Below, piece after piece: positions 46,806 to 57,419 of a stretch of 64,000 bases of DNA. The DNA comes from Streptomyces malachitofuscus (GTDB taxonomy: Bacteria > Actinomycetota > Actinomycetes > Streptomycetales > Streptomycetaceae): contig NZ_BMUF01000001.1 of the NCBI RefSeq assembly GCF_014650055.1, positions 62,001 to 126,000 of the forward strand, read 5' to 3'. How positions within the stretch are numbered: the stretch's first letter is position 1; each line of letters starts with the position of its first letter. Under the pieces are notes generated by a model. That model worked only from the letters and a program-made list of their open reading frames with translations, had not been told where the DNA came from and made no database searches. The position numbers were made by a program, and so were the translations under genes.

Positions 46806-47537
46806 TCAGACGTCCAGCAGCTCCTGCCTCGGTCCCGGGCCGTCCTTCCGCCGTCCGAGGCGCGGCCACCGTGTCACATACGGGCGCAGCACCAGAGCCG
46901 CCGCCGCTCCGGCCACCAGGCCCGGTATCGCCCACCACCAGTCGGTGCCATCACCCGTCGCCGCCGCGGCGCGGGTCTCGGGCGCCGCCGCGGTCGCCTC
47001 CTGGTCCGCCTCCGTCGCCGGCGGTTCCGTCTCCCACGGTGCCGGGTAGATCCCGGAGCTCGCCGGCGAGCCCGTCGTCTCGCCCATCACGCCCAGTTCG
47101 AACAGGAACTTGTGCACGTTCGACGCGTCCTCGGCGCGGTGCCAGAGCCCGTTCGGCGATTCATGGAACTGCGACGCCGTGTGTATCCACACGTCCTGGC
47201 CCATCTCCCCCAGGAAGACCCGGTCCACGCGCCACGGCGTCACGTCGTGCACCAGCCACGTCACATTGATCATCCGGGCCGAGGCCGAGACCGCCTCCGG
47301 CGGCCTCTCCCGGGTGCCCTCGCCGACCGGGCCGAGCAGTCGCTCCAGCACCGGGTACTCCTTGTCCGCGTAGTACAGCGAGGCGGTCTCCTCGCTCTCC
47401 GGCGACACCACCAGCACGCTCGTCGGCCCCCCGGCGAAGGCCGGCGACGCGCCCCACCACATCGTCAGGGCCAGTGCGGCCGCCAACGCGCCCACACCCG
47501 CCGTCAGTCGTCGAACCCTGCCCTTCCAGCCACGCAT
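46806..47537 (-). CDS. Exported protein with C-terminal membrane anchor
   Basis: Protein of about 243 aa. Basic N-terminus and hydrophobic core (GALAAALALTMWWGA) ending in SPAFA, a signal peptide. The mature domain (~residues 40-165) begins PTSVLVVSPESEETASLYYA and has a W/H-rich middle; no family recognised. An Ala/Glu/Thr-rich stalk leads to one membrane helix (AIPGLVAGAAAALVLRP) and a basic tail, so the domain faces outside. ATG 47537 follows GGGGG. The sigma/anti-sigma-like unit upstream is in the same direction but 144 bp away. Confidence 0.72.
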   Translation of the reverse strand: MRGWKGRVRRLTAGVGALAAALALTMWWGASPAFAGGPTSVLVVSPESEETASLYYADKEYPVLERLLGPVGEGTRERPPEAVSASARMINVTWLVHDVTPWRVDRVFLGEMGQDVWIHTASQFHESPNGLWHRAEDASNVHKFLFELGVMGETTGSPASSGIYPAPWETEPPATEADQEATAAAPETRAAAATGDGTDWWWAIPGLVAGAAAALVLRPYVTRWPRLGRRKDGPGPRQELLDV

Positions 47538-47681
47538 CCGGACCCCCACTCGGCCGGTCGATTCCCGTGCGGCCCGCCCTCGGGCCGCCTGTCACTTCTG
47601 GTACACCGCCCGACCCGCCGGGGTTCCCACCCGGCCACCACGGATTCCGCGGCCGGGATGTCCGGCTGCCGGGACCCCCTG

Positions 47682-48549
47682 TTACCGGGGCTCCTCCTCG
47701 ACCGACCCCGCGATCTCCAACGCCCGCGCCTTCGACGCCACCCCCTCCAGCCGCAGCGTCACACCGTCTCCCGCCGCGCCCTCACCGTCGGCCGCACCCC
47801 TGTGGCCCCACAGCAGCGTCGGCCCCGCCGTGCGCTCCGCCCGGGTGAACCGGTGACCGTCCGTGTCGACCATCCAGAAGCTCAGCACATGCGGCCGCGC
47901 GAACCACAGGACCGGATCCGAGACCCCGGCCTCCGTGTCCTCCCCGCCGAGCGACAGCCACTCCGGCTGCTCGCGCACGCTCTTGGTGAAGGCGATGTCC
48001 AGGCGGCCCGGGAACGCGTCGAGCCGGATCGTCCGCCCCCGCTCCCGCCAGCACAGGCTCACCAGGAACCGCCCCCGCGGCAGCCCGCTCACCGTCACCG
48101 CGTCCGGAGTGCCCAGCGCCTCGGGCACGAGCGGCGCGAACCCGGCCCGCCGCTCCGCCTCGCCGAGCGACAGCGACCGCCCGCAGCCCGGCACCCGCGC
48201 GCCCGGCGAGGGCACCGCCGACGGGTCGTACCGCACCTCGACGCCGCCGAAGCCGAACCAGTCGGTCACCGTCGCCCGCACCGGAGGGGTCAGCGCCAGC
48301 ACCGTCAGCAGCCCGCACAGCGCCGCCACCAGCGACCGCCATCGCGCCCGCGTCCAGCGGCGCACCGACCGCAGCCGGGCCCGGGCGCCCGCCGGCCCGG
48401 CGACGGGCACCGGCAGCTCCTCGGCGAGTATCTGCCCCAGCACCCGCTCGACCATCGACTCGGACCCCGCGGCCCCACCTGGCCCGTCCAGGGACCGGCC
48501 GAAGGCCCGCAGCTCCTCCCGCAGCCGCTCGGCGTCGCCGTCGTACCGC

Positions 48550-48557
<8 letters not shown>
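47682..48557 (-). CDS. Membrane protein encoded with the ECF sigma factor, possible anti-sigma factor
   Basis: Protein of about 291 aa. The cytoplasmic N-terminus of ~80 residues (ERYDGDAERLREELRAFGRS) is helical, then one membrane helix (LVAALCGLLTVLALTPPVRA), then a ~190-residue outside domain with paired Cys. The translation overlap with the sigma gene (GTGAGTGA) and one-pass topology fit an anti-sigma factor or its outside sensor, but no zinc-binding HxxxCxxC motif is visible. The start GTG 48557 is preferred over GTG 48566, whose ribosome site is too close. Confidence 0.75.
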
Positions 48558-50255
<1,698 letters not shown>

Positions 50256-50361
50256 ACCGGCGCTGAACCGGAAAGCGGGGGCGATCCGTACCACCCCACA
50301 GCGCCGCACATCACTCCGGTTGCGCCTGCCCGCATCCGTGCCGTGGCCGTACAGTCGATAA

Positions 50362-50389
50362 CCGGGTGACCGTTGCAACGGTCACCCGG
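50362..50389. terminator. 28-bp perfect palindrome after trpS
   Basis: CCGGGTGACCGTTG followed directly by CAACGGTCACCCGG. As RNA it makes a 12-bp stem with TGCA loop. It ends 53 bp before the next gene, so it could be the trpS terminator or an operator/attenuator of the 2H gene. Confidence 0.65.
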
Positions 50390-50442
50390 CGCCCACCGCA
50401 GCTTCACCACCGCGCTTCACCACCACTACGACAGGAGACGAC

Positions 50443-51021
50443 GTGGGGACCGTAACGATCGGCGTGTCGATCGCGGTCCCGGAGCCTTACGGCAGCCGGC
50501 TTCAGCAGCTGCGCGCGGGCTTCGGCGACGCCGCGGCTCACGGCATCCCCACCCACGTCACCCTGCTGCCGCCCACCGAGATCGGCGACACCGACCTGGC
50601 GGCCGTCGAGGCGCATCTGAGCGAGATCGCCGCTGCCGCTCGCCCGTTCCCCATGCGGCTGTCCGGCACCGGCACCTTCCGGCCGCTGACGCCGGTGGTG
50701 TACGTCCAGGTCGTCGAGGGCGGCGCGGCGTGCACCTGGCTGCAGAAGCAGGTCCGTGACGCCTCCGGGCCCGTCGCGCGCGAGCTGCAGTTCCCGTACC
50801 ACCCGCACGTCACCGTGGCGCACGGGATCGACGAGGCCGCCATGGACCGCGCCTACGAGGACCTCGCGGACTACGAGGCGCAGTGGGCCTGCACCGGCTT
50901 CGCCCTCTACGAGCAGGGCGCCGACGGGGTGTGGCGCAAGCTGCGCGAGTTCCCGTTCGGCTCCGTGGTGGTGCCTCCGCAGGGCGGCAGCGTGGACCGG
51001 GGATCCGTCTCCGCGCGCTGA
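50443..51021 (+). CDS. 2H phosphoesterase (LigT/2'-5' RNA ligase family)
   Basis: Protein of 192 aa with the two H-x-[ST] motifs of the 2H superfamily: THVTLLPP (residues ~37-44) and HPHVTVAHG (~124-132). Members open or close 2'-5' or cyclic phosphates in RNA or nucleotides. GTG 50443 follows ACAGGAGACGAC. Exact substrate unknown. Convergent with dprE2. Confidence 0.9.
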   Translation: MGTVTIGVSIAVPEPYGSRLQQLRAGFGDAAAHGIPTHVTLLPPTEIGDTDLAAVEAHLSEIAAAARPFPMRLSGTGTFRPLTPVVYVQVVEGGAACTWLQKQVRDASGPVARELQFPYHPHVTVAHGIDEAAMDRAYEDLADYEAQWACTGFALYEQGADGVWRKLREFPFGSVVVPPQGGSVDRGSVSAR

Positions 51022-51036
51022 CCGCGTGGCCGGGTC

Positions 51037-51792
51037 TCAGACCGGCAGCCGCCGGAACAGCCCGCGCGGCAGATGCCGCAGCGCCGACATCACCACCCGC
51101 AGCGCGCCCGGCACCCACACCGTCTCCGCGCGGCGCCGCAGCCCCAGCTCCACGGCCGCCGCGACCGCCTCCGGGGTGGTGGCCAGCGGCGCCTGGGGCA
51201 GCCCCGCCGTCATCCGCGTCCGCACGAACCCGGGGCGTACGACCATGACGTGCACGCCCGTGCCGTACAGCGCGTCGCCGAGGCCCTGGGCGAAGGCGTC
51301 CAGGCCGGCCTTGCTGGAACCGTAGATGAAGTTCGCGCGGCGGGCCCGCTCGCCCGCGACGGAGGACAGCACCACCAGCGAGCCGTGCCCCTGCGCCTGG
51401 AGCGCGCTCGCGCACACCAGACCCGCCGAGACGGCGCCGGTGTAGTTGGTCTGCGCGACCCGCACCGCGGCCTCCGGATCCCGCTCGTCGTGCGCCTGGT
51501 CGCCCAGGGTGCCGAAGGCGAGCAGCACCATGTCGACGTCGCCCTCGGCGAACACCTTGCCGAGCGCGTCCTCGTGAGCCGCGGGATCGAGCGCGTCGAA
51601 GGCGACCGTGCGCACCACGGCGCCGAGGCCCCGCAGCTGCTCGGCGGCCTCGTCCAGGCCGGGGGAGGGCCGGCCGGCCAGCCACACCGTGCGGGTGCGG
51701 CGGGCGATCAGCCGCCGCGCGGTGGCCAGCGCGATCTCGGACGTACCGCCGAGGACGAGCAGGGACTGGGGGAGGCCGAAGGCGTCCTTCAC
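51037..51792 (-). CDS. dprE2: Decaprenylphosphoryl-2-keto-ribose reductase-like SDR
   Basis: Short-chain dehydrogenase of 251 aa matching mycobacterial DprE2 (Rv3791), which reduces the 2-keto intermediate to decaprenyl-phospho-arabinose. Cofactor motif LLVLGGTSEIALATARRL, catalytic Ser in VVLSSVAGERA and Y-x-x-x-K in FIYGSSKAGLD. GTG 51792 with AGGAG six bases upstream, 8 bp after the DprE1-like gene. The pairing with DprE1 is the main reason for the specific name. Confidence 0.87.
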   Translation of the reverse strand: MKDAFGLPQSLLVLGGTSEIALATARRLIARRTRTVWLAGRPSPGLDEAAEQLRGLGAVVRTVAFDALDPAAHEDALGKVFAEGDVDMVLLAFGTLGDQAHDERDPEAAVRVAQTNYTGAVSAGLVCASALQAQGHGSLVVLSSVAGERARRANFIYGSSKAGLDAFAQGLGDALYGTGVHVMVVRPGFVRTRMTAGLPQAPLATTPEAVAAAVELGLRRRAETVWVPGALRVVMSALRHLPRGLFRRLPV

Positions 51793-51800
51793 GACAGCTC

Positions 51801-53168
51801 CTAGAGGGGTGCCTGGAGATGGAGGCGGCGGGACAGGTCGGAGGTGAACACCCCGCGCGGGTCCAGTTCGGCGCGCAGCGCGCGGAAGTCGTCCAGGCGG
51901 GGGTACATGGCGGCGAGCAGCTCGGGACGCAGCCGGGAGTCCTTGGCGAGGTAGACGCGGCCGCCCGCGCCGGCCACCTCCTCGTCGAGCTCGTCGAGGA
52001 AGACGCCGAGGCCGGGCAGCGACGCCGGCACGTCCAGGGCCAGGGTCCAGCCGGGTACCGGGAAGGACAGCCAGCCGGGGTCGGCCTCGCCGAAGCGCTT
52101 GAGGACGGCGAGGAAGGACGGGCAGCGCCGCTCGGAGATCCGGCGCACGATCCGGCGCAGGGAGTCCTCCCGGCCGTGCCCGACGACGAACTGGTACTGC
52201 ACGAATCCGCCCCGCCCGTAGACCCGGTTCCAGTGCGGCACGCCGTCCAGGGGGTGGAAGAAGGCGGGAATCCGCTGGAGCTGCCCGGTCCGGGCGCGGG
52301 GCGCCTTGCGGTACCAGAGCTCGTTGAACAGCCCCACGGTGGTCCGGCTGAGCAGGCCCTCGGGGACGAAGGAGGGGGCGGCCGGGAGGCGGGAGGTGCG
52401 GAAGGACAGCGGCTCCCGGCGTGCGCGGGAGCCGCGGGGCAGCGCGTCCAGGGGCGCGTGGTCGCCGCGCGTGAGCACCGCGCGGCCGGTGGCCCGGCCC
52501 CGGGCCAGCAGATCGATCCAGGCGACCGAGTAGCGGTAGCGGTGGTCGGTGTCGGCGAGACGGGCCATCAGGTCGTCGAGGTCGTCGGCGCGTTCGGTGT
52601 CGACCGACATCAGGGAGGTCTCGACCGGCTGCAGCCGGATCGTCGCGGTGAGGATCACCCCGGTCAGACCCATGCCGCCCGCGGTCGCCTCGAACAGCGG
52701 CGTGCCCGGCACGACCGTGGTCACCTGCCCGTCCGCGGTGAGCAGTTCGAGGGAGAGCACATGGCGGGAGAAGGAGCCGGAGACGTGATGGTTCTTGCCG
52801 TGGATGTCGGCGCCGATCGCCCCGCCGACCGTCACATAGCGCGTCCCCGGGGTCACCGGCACGAACCAGCCGAGCGGCAGCAGCACCTCCATCAGCCGGT
52901 GCAGGGAGACACCCGCGTCGCACAGCACGGTGCCGCCGTCGGCGTCGACCGCGTGGATCCGGTCCAGGCCCGTCATGTCGAGCACCGCGCCGCCCGCGTT
53001 CTGCGCCGCGTCCCCGTACGCCCGTCCCAGGCCCCGCGCGATCCCGCCGCGGGCGCCGCACTCCCGGACGGCCAGGGCGGCCTCCTCGTACGTCCGCGGG
53101 CGGATCAGCCGGGCCGCGGTGGGAGCGGTGCGGCCCCACCCCGTGACGGAAACGGTGTCGGCAGACAT
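51801..53168 (-). CDS. dprE1: Decaprenylphospho-ribose 2-oxidase-like FAD enzyme
   Basis: FAD-binding oxidoreductase of 455 aa like mycobacterial DprE1 (Rv3790). The FAD domain has ARGLGRAYGDAAQNAGG and VGGAIGADIHGKNHHVSGSF, whose IHGKNHH is the DprE1 flavin-linked signature. The C-terminal substrate domain includes GGFVQYQFVVGHGRED. Catalyses oxidation of decaprenyl-phospho-ribose at C2. ATG 53168; TACGGT lies 7 nt upstream and no ribosome site is seen, suggesting a leaderless mRNA. Divergent from PAP2-UbiA-GtrA. Confidence 0.9.
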   Translation of the reverse strand: MSADTVSVTGWGRTAPTAARLIRPRTYEEAALAVRECGARGGIARGLGRAYGDAAQNAGGAVLDMTGLDRIHAVDADGGTVLCDAGVSLHRLMEVLLPLGWFVPVTPGTRYVTVGGAIGADIHGKNHHVSGSFSRHVLSLELLTADGQVTTVVPGTPLFEATAGGMGLTGVILTATIRLQPVETSLMSVDTERADDLDDLMARLADTDHRYRYSVAWIDLLARGRATGRAVLTRGDHAPLDALPRGSRARREPLSFRTSRLPAAPSFVPEGLLSRTTVGLFNELWYRKAPRARTGQLQRIPAFFHPLDGVPHWNRVYGRGGFVQYQFVVGHGREDSLRRIVRRISERRCPSFLAVLKRFGEADPGWLSFPVPGWTLALDVPASLPGLGVFLDELDEEVAGAGGRVYLAKDSRLRPELLAAMYPRLDDFRALRAELDPRGVFTSDLSRRLHLQAPL

Positions 53169-53301
53169 GCCAGCGACCGTATCGCCCCTATGTGACTCAT
53201 TGGATTTGAAACGTCACTCCCGTCCCCGAAACGGGTGATTAATGGGATGTCGCCCAATAGTGACGGAAATACGGCCCGCGGGGGGTGAACAGTGGGTCCA
53301 C

Positions 53302-53835
53302 ATGGACGACCACCACGACCTTCCGCACCCCCGGGGTCTCCACGGCCTGGACCACCGGATCGTCGCCGCGCTCAGAGCGTGCGGCACGGACCCGCGGGTG
53401 GCCGGTGCCGCGCGCTCCCTGTCCTGGGCGGGGGAGCACGGGGCGCTGTGGCTCGCGGCGGGCCTCGCCGGTGCCGTCGTGGACCGCCCTCGGCGCGCCG
53501 CCTGGCTGCGCGGCACCGCCCTCACCGCGGGCGCCCACGCCCTCAGCATGGGAGTGAAACGCGTCGTGCGCCGCCCTCGCCCCGCCCACGTCGAGCCGCT
53601 GGTGGGCACGGCCGGCCGGCACTCCTTCCCCAGCTCGCACGCCTCCTCCGCCGTGGCCGCCGCCGTCGCGTTCGGCGCGCTGGGCGCCCGCGCGGTGCCA
53701 CCGCTGGCCGCCGCCGTGTGCGTGTCCCGTCTGGTGGCCGGCGTCCACTACCCCTCGGATGTGGCGGCGGGCGCCGCCCTCGGCGCGCTGACGGCCCGGC
53801 TCGGCGCCCGCTGGATGACCGGAGGCACCGCGTGA
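53302..53835 (+). CDS. PAP2 phosphatase, decaprenyl-phospho-sugar phosphatase-like
   Basis: Membrane PAP2-superfamily phosphatase of about 178 aa. Motifs: KRVVRRPRP (K-x6-RP), SFPSSHASS (PSGH-like), and SRLVAGVHYPSDV (SR-x5-H-x3-D). By context with UbiA and DprE1/E2 it is like Rv3807c, which would dephosphorylate decaprenyl-phospho-5-phosphoribose. ATG 53302 is chosen; an ATG at 53242 is also possible and adds 20 residues. The stop overlaps the UbiA start. Confidence 0.85.
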   Translation: MDDHHDLPHPRGLHGLDHRIVAALRACGTDPRVAGAARSLSWAGEHGALWLAAGLAGAVVDRPRRAAWLRGTALTAGAHALSMGVKRVVRRPRPAHVEPLVGTAGRHSFPSSHASSAVAAAVAFGALGARAVPPLAAAVCVSRLVAGVHYPSDVAAGAALGALTARLGARWMTGGTA

Positions 53836-54767
53836 CCCTCCTGCGCGAGCGTTCCGACCGGCGCCAGAGCGCACCGTCCGGCAGGCGCGGCCTCCTCGGG
53901 GGCCTGCTCAGGACCGCGCGGCCCAAGCAGTGGGTCAAGAACGTCCTGGTGATCGCCGCCCCGGCCGCCGCGGGCGAACTGTTCTCCACCCGCGCCCTGG
54001 CCCGACTCGCCCTGGTCTTCGTCCTGTTCACCGCCTGCGCCGCCGCCGTCTACCTGGTCAACGACGCGCGCGACGCCGAGGCCGACCGCGCCCACCCCAC
54101 CAAGTGCCGCCGCCCGGTCGCCGCCGGCCAGGTCCCCGTACCGGTCGCCTACGCCGCCGGGATCGTCCTCGGTGTCCTCGCCCCGGTCGTCGCGGCCCGG
54201 CTGTGCCCCCCGGAGGTCGCCGCGCTGCTGACCGCCTACCTCGGCATGCAGCTGGCCTACTGCCTCAGCCTCAAGCACGTCCTCGTCGTGGACCTCGTCG
54301 TCGTCACCACCGGCTTCGTGATGCGCGCGGTGATCGGCGGACTGGCCCTCGGCATCCCGCTGTCGCGCTGGTTCCTGATCACCACCGGGTTCGGCGCGCT
54401 GTTCATGGTGGCCGCCAAGCGCTACTCCGAGGCCGTGCAACTGGCCGGCACGGAGGGCGCCACGCGCGCGCTGCTCACCGAGTACACCACCGGCTACCTC
54501 CGCTTCGTCTGGCAGCTCGCCGCCGGCGTGGCCGTCCTCGGCTACTGCCTGTGGGCCCTCGAGGAGGGCGGCGTCCCGCACACCAGCGTGCTGCCCTGGC
54601 GGCAGCTGTCCGTGGTCGCCTTCGTCCTCGCCGTGCTGCGCTACGCCGTCTTCGCCGACCGCGGCACCGCCGGCGAACCCGAGGACGTGGTGCTGGGCGA
54701 CCGCGCGCTCGCCCTCATCGGCGTGGTGTGGACGGCGATGTACGCCCTGGCGGTGGCGGACTGGTGA
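53832..54767 (+). CDS. UbiA-type prenyltransferase, decaprenyl-phosphate phosphoribosyltransferase-like
   Basis: Integral membrane prenyltransferase of 311 aa with about eight TM helices. The Asp-rich motif YLVNDARDAEADRAHPTKCR (N-D-x-x-D-x-x-x-D) marks the UbiA superfamily, and RPVAAGQVP agrees with the Rv3806c subgroup that adds 5-phosphoribose to decaprenyl phosphate. RTARPKQWVKNVLVIAAP is the subgroup start. GTG overlaps the PAP2 stop by 4 bp, and the stop overlaps the GtrA start by 4 bp. Confidence 0.9.
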   Translation: MTLLRERSDRRQSAPSGRRGLLGGLLRTARPKQWVKNVLVIAAPAAAGELFSTRALARLALVFVLFTACAAAVYLVNDARDAEADRAHPTKCRRPVAAGQVPVPVAYAAGIVLGVLAPVVAARLCPPEVAALLTAYLGMQLAYCLSLKHVLVVDLVVVTTGFVMRAVIGGLALGIPLSRWFLITTGFGALFMVAAKRYSEAVQLAGTEGATRALLTEYTTGYLRFVWQLAAGVAVLGYCLWALEEGGVPHTSVLPWRQLSVVAFVLAVLRYAVFADRGTAGEPEDVVLGDRALALIGVVWTAMYALAVADW

Positions 54768-55201
54768 GACACCGTCTGCTCCGGCACCGGCGGGAACTCC
54801 TCGGCTTCGCCGCCGCCGGTCTGCTCGCCTACGCCGTGGACCTCGCCCTCTTCACGTATCTGCGCGGCCCCGCCGGACTCGGCCCGCTCACCGCCAAGGC
54901 CCTCTCCTTCCTCGCCGGCTGCACGGTCGCCTACGCGGGCAACGCGCACGGCACCTACCGCGCCACGCGCGTGCGCGGGCCCCGCCCCTACGCCGTGTTC
55001 TTCGCCGTCAACCTCGCCGGCGCCGCCGTACAACTGCTCTGCCTGGCCGTCAGCCACTACGGGCTCGGCCTCACCTCGCAACGCGCGGACACCGTCTCCG
55101 GGGCGGTCGTCGGCATGGCGCTGGCCACCGGTGTCCGGTTCTGGGGCACCAGGACATTGGTCTTCCGCGATGCGGGCAGAGTCGGCTCATGGACTGGCTG
55201 A
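54764..55201 (+). CDS. GtrA-like flippase
   Basis: Membrane protein of 145 aa with four TM helices, GtrA family, thought to translocate polyprenyl-phospho-sugars. LLGFAAAGLLAYAVDLALFT begins the family domain; a later WGTRTLVFR is typical of the C-terminus. Comparable to Rv3789, encoded near DprE1/E2 in mycobacteria. GTG start overlaps UbiA by 4 bp. The YihY gene begins 13 bp inside its 3' end. Confidence 0.87.
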   Translation: MRHRLLRHRRELLGFAAAGLLAYAVDLALFTYLRGPAGLGPLTAKALSFLAGCTVAYAGNAHGTYRATRVRGPRPYAVFFAVNLAGAAVQLLCLAVSHYGLGLTSQRADTVSGAVVGMALATGVRFWGTRTLVFRDAGRVGSWTG

Positions 55202-56106
55202 AAAAGCTCCCGGGCGTAGGGCCGTGGCTGGCGCGACTCATGCTCACGCACGCGTGGCGGTCGTACGAGCGTCTGGACCGCGTGCACTGGACACGTCTGG
55301 CCGCCGCGATGACCTTCCGGAGCTTCGTCGCCCTGTTCCCGCTGCTCACCGTGGCCGCCGCGATCGGCGCGGCCACCCTCAGCCAGGACCAGCAGACCAC
55401 CCTCCAGGACAGGATCACCGACCAGGTGCCCGGCATCTCCGACCAGTTGAACGTCGAGGACCTGGTGCAGAACGCCGGCACCGTCGGCCTCATCGCCGGC
55501 GCCGTCCTGCTGTTCACCGGCATCAGCTGGGCCGGAGCCATGCGCGACTGTCTGCGCGCGGTGTGGGAGCTGCCCGACGAGGAGGAGAACCCCGTCCTGC
55601 GCAAGGGCAAGGACGCGGGCATCCTCGTCGGGCTCGGCGGCGCGCTGCTGATCACCCTCCTCGCCTCCACCGTCGCCTCCGCGCTGGTCGGCAGGATCAG
55701 CGACGCCATCGGGCTGGAGAAGGGCGGCTGGGGCGGGATCGTCCTGCACATCGCGGCGTTCGCCGTCGCCGTCGGCGCCGACTTCCTGCTCCTGCTGTAC
55801 GTCCTCACCCTGCTGCCCGGCGTGGAACCCTCCCGGCACCGGCTGATCGTCGCCGCGCTCACCGGCGCGATCGGCTTCGAACTGCTGAAGCTGCTGCTCA
55901 GCGGCTATATGCAGGGCGTGGCCGCGAAGAGCATGTACGGCGCGTTCGGCGTCCCGGTGGCCCTGCTGCTGTGGATCAACTTCACCTCGAAGCTGGTCCT
56001 GTTCTGCGCCGCCTGGACGGCCACGCCGAGCAAGCAGGACGAGACGGCCGGTGTCACGGACGTGAACGGCGGCGCACCAGGTCCGGCAGCGGCCAGCGCC
56101 GGTTGA
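55189..56106 (+). CDS. YihY/BrkB-family membrane protein
   Basis: Integral membrane protein of 305 aa, about six TM segments, YihY/virulence factor BrkB family, function unclear (once annotated RNase BN in error). HWTRLAAAMTFRSFVALFPL is the conserved N-terminal block; AKSMYGAFGVPVALLLWINF is the second signature. ATG 55189 overlaps the GtrA end, so it is likely part of the operon. Its stop codon lies 53 bp inside the convergent carboxypeptidase gene. Confidence 0.88.
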   Translation: MDWLKKLPGVGPWLARLMLTHAWRSYERLDRVHWTRLAAAMTFRSFVALFPLLTVAAAIGAATLSQDQQTTLQDRITDQVPGISDQLNVEDLVQNAGTVGLIAGAVLLFTGISWAGAMRDCLRAVWELPDEEENPVLRKGKDAGILVGLGGALLITLLASTVASALVGRISDAIGLEKGGWGGIVLHIAAFAVAVGADFLLLLYVLTLLPGVEPSRHRLIVAALTGAIGFELLKLLLSGYMQGVAAKSMYGAFGVPVALLLWINFTSKLVLFCAAWTATPSKQDETAGVTDVNGGAPGPAAASAG

Positions 56107-57328
56107 TCAGGAACGCGCCGCCCGCGAGCAGCACCAGCACCCCGCCGATGATGCCCAGCGCGACCCCGATGCCGTCCGTGCCGCTGCTCGCCGGGGCGCT
56201 CGCCGCCGGCTTCGATCCGGCCCCGGCGCCCCCTGCCTCACCGGGGGAGGCGGACGGACCCGGGCGGGCATCGGCCTGTTCGGCACTCTTCGGCGGCACC
56301 AGCTCACCGACCGGCTCGACCTTTCCGGCCGCCTTGAAACCCCAGTCGAACAGCCGCGCGGTCTCCTTGTAGACCTCGTTCGACTCGTCCTTCTGCGGGT
56401 TCATCACGGTGACGAGCAGCACCTTGCCGTCCTGCTCGGCGACACCGGTGAAGGTGGCGCCGGCATGGGTGGTGTTGCCGTTCTTCACGCCTGCTATGCC
56501 CTGGTAGACGGGCACGTCGGAGTCACCGCTCAGCAGCCGGTTGGTGTTCTGGATCTCGAAGGACTTGCGGACCTTCTTGCCCTTCTTGTTCTTCTTCGTC
56601 TCGCCGGGGAACTGCGCCCTGACCGTCGAGCTGTACTCCCGGAAGTCCTTCTTCTGCAGCCCGGAGCGGGCGATCAGGGTCAGGTCGTACGCGGAGGACA
56701 CCTGGCCCTCGGCGTCATAGCCGTCAGGGCTCACCACGTGCGTGTCCAGGGCCTGGAGCTCCTTGGCGTGCGCGTTCATCTCCTCGACGGTGTCCTCCAC
56801 GCCGCCGTTCATCGCCGACAGCACGTGCACCGCGTCGTTGCCGGAGCGAAGGAACACACCCAGCCACAGGTCGTGGACCGTATAGGTCTCCTCCTCCTTG
56901 ATCCCGACCATGCTGGACCCGGCCCCGACCCCGGCCAGGTCGGAGACCTCCACCTTGTGCTTCGTCGTCCCGGGCCACTTGGGCAGCAGCGTGTCGGCGA
57001 ACAGCATCTTCAGCGTGCTCGCCGGGGCCAGCCGCCAGTGCGCGTTGTGGGCGGCGAGCACATCACCGGACTCCGCGTCGGCGACGATCCAGGACCGGGC
57101 CGAGAGCCCCTTCGGCAGCACCGGCACCCCGCTCGCGAGATTGACCTGCGTCCCCGGCTTGCCGAGCCGGGCACCGCCGACGACCGACATCTGCGCCGGG
57201 GGAGTGGCCGACGGTGTCGTCGACGGCTTGGGGGCCGCCGAAGCGGCGGGCGCGGTCAGCGCGGTGGACATCAGGACGGCGGAGGCGACCAGCAGTGAGC
57301 GCCGGACGGTGTTCTTGGGTGCGGGCAC
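56054..57328 (-). CDS. D-alanyl-D-alanine carboxypeptidase (peptidase S11)
   Basis: Low-molecular-mass penicillin-binding protein of about 424 aa. Signal peptide: basic NTVRRSLL, hydrophobic, cleaved near ASAA. Active-site motifs: S-x-x-K in PASTLKMLF, S-G-N in RSGNDAVHVL, and the third motif reads VKNGNTTHA where KTG is usual (K-N-G). A C-terminal Ala/Gly/Pro stalk and one membrane helix (GVALGIIGGVLVLLAGGAF) plus basic tail anchor it. GTG 57328 has TACGTT 7 nt upstream and no ribosome site, so it may be leaderless. It trims peptidoglycan side chains. Confidence 0.9.
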   Translation of the reverse strand: MPAPKNTVRRSLLVASAVLMSTALTAPAASAAPKPSTTPSATPPAQMSVVGGARLGKPGTQVNLASGVPVLPKGLSARSWIVADAESGDVLAAHNAHWRLAPASTLKMLFADTLLPKWPGTTKHKVEVSDLAGVGAGSSMVGIKEEETYTVHDLWLGVFLRSGNDAVHVLSAMNGGVEDTVEEMNAHAKELQALDTHVVSPDGYDAEGQVSSAYDLTLIARSGLQKKDFREYSSTVRAQFPGETKKNKKGKKVRKSFEIQNTNRLLSGDSDVPVYQGIAGVKNGNTTHAGATFTGVAEQDGKVLLVTVMNPQKDESNEVYKETARLFDWGFKAAGKVEPVGELVPPKSAEQADARPGPSASPGEAGGAGAGSKPAASAPASSGTDGIGVALGIIGGVLVLLAGGAFLINRRWPLPDLVRRRSRP

Positions 57329-57419
57329 GGTCGGAAACGTACATGCCACACCTGAGGAAGTCCCGCCCCGGTCCCCACCCCGGGCAAGGAACCGGACAGT
57401 GGCCGGTGATACTGGACGC

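Noticed and set aside
50256..50442. T-box or leader peptide for trpS
   Set aside because: The structure is downstream of trpS, and the 89 bp before trpS hold no T-box sequence or Trp-rich leader.
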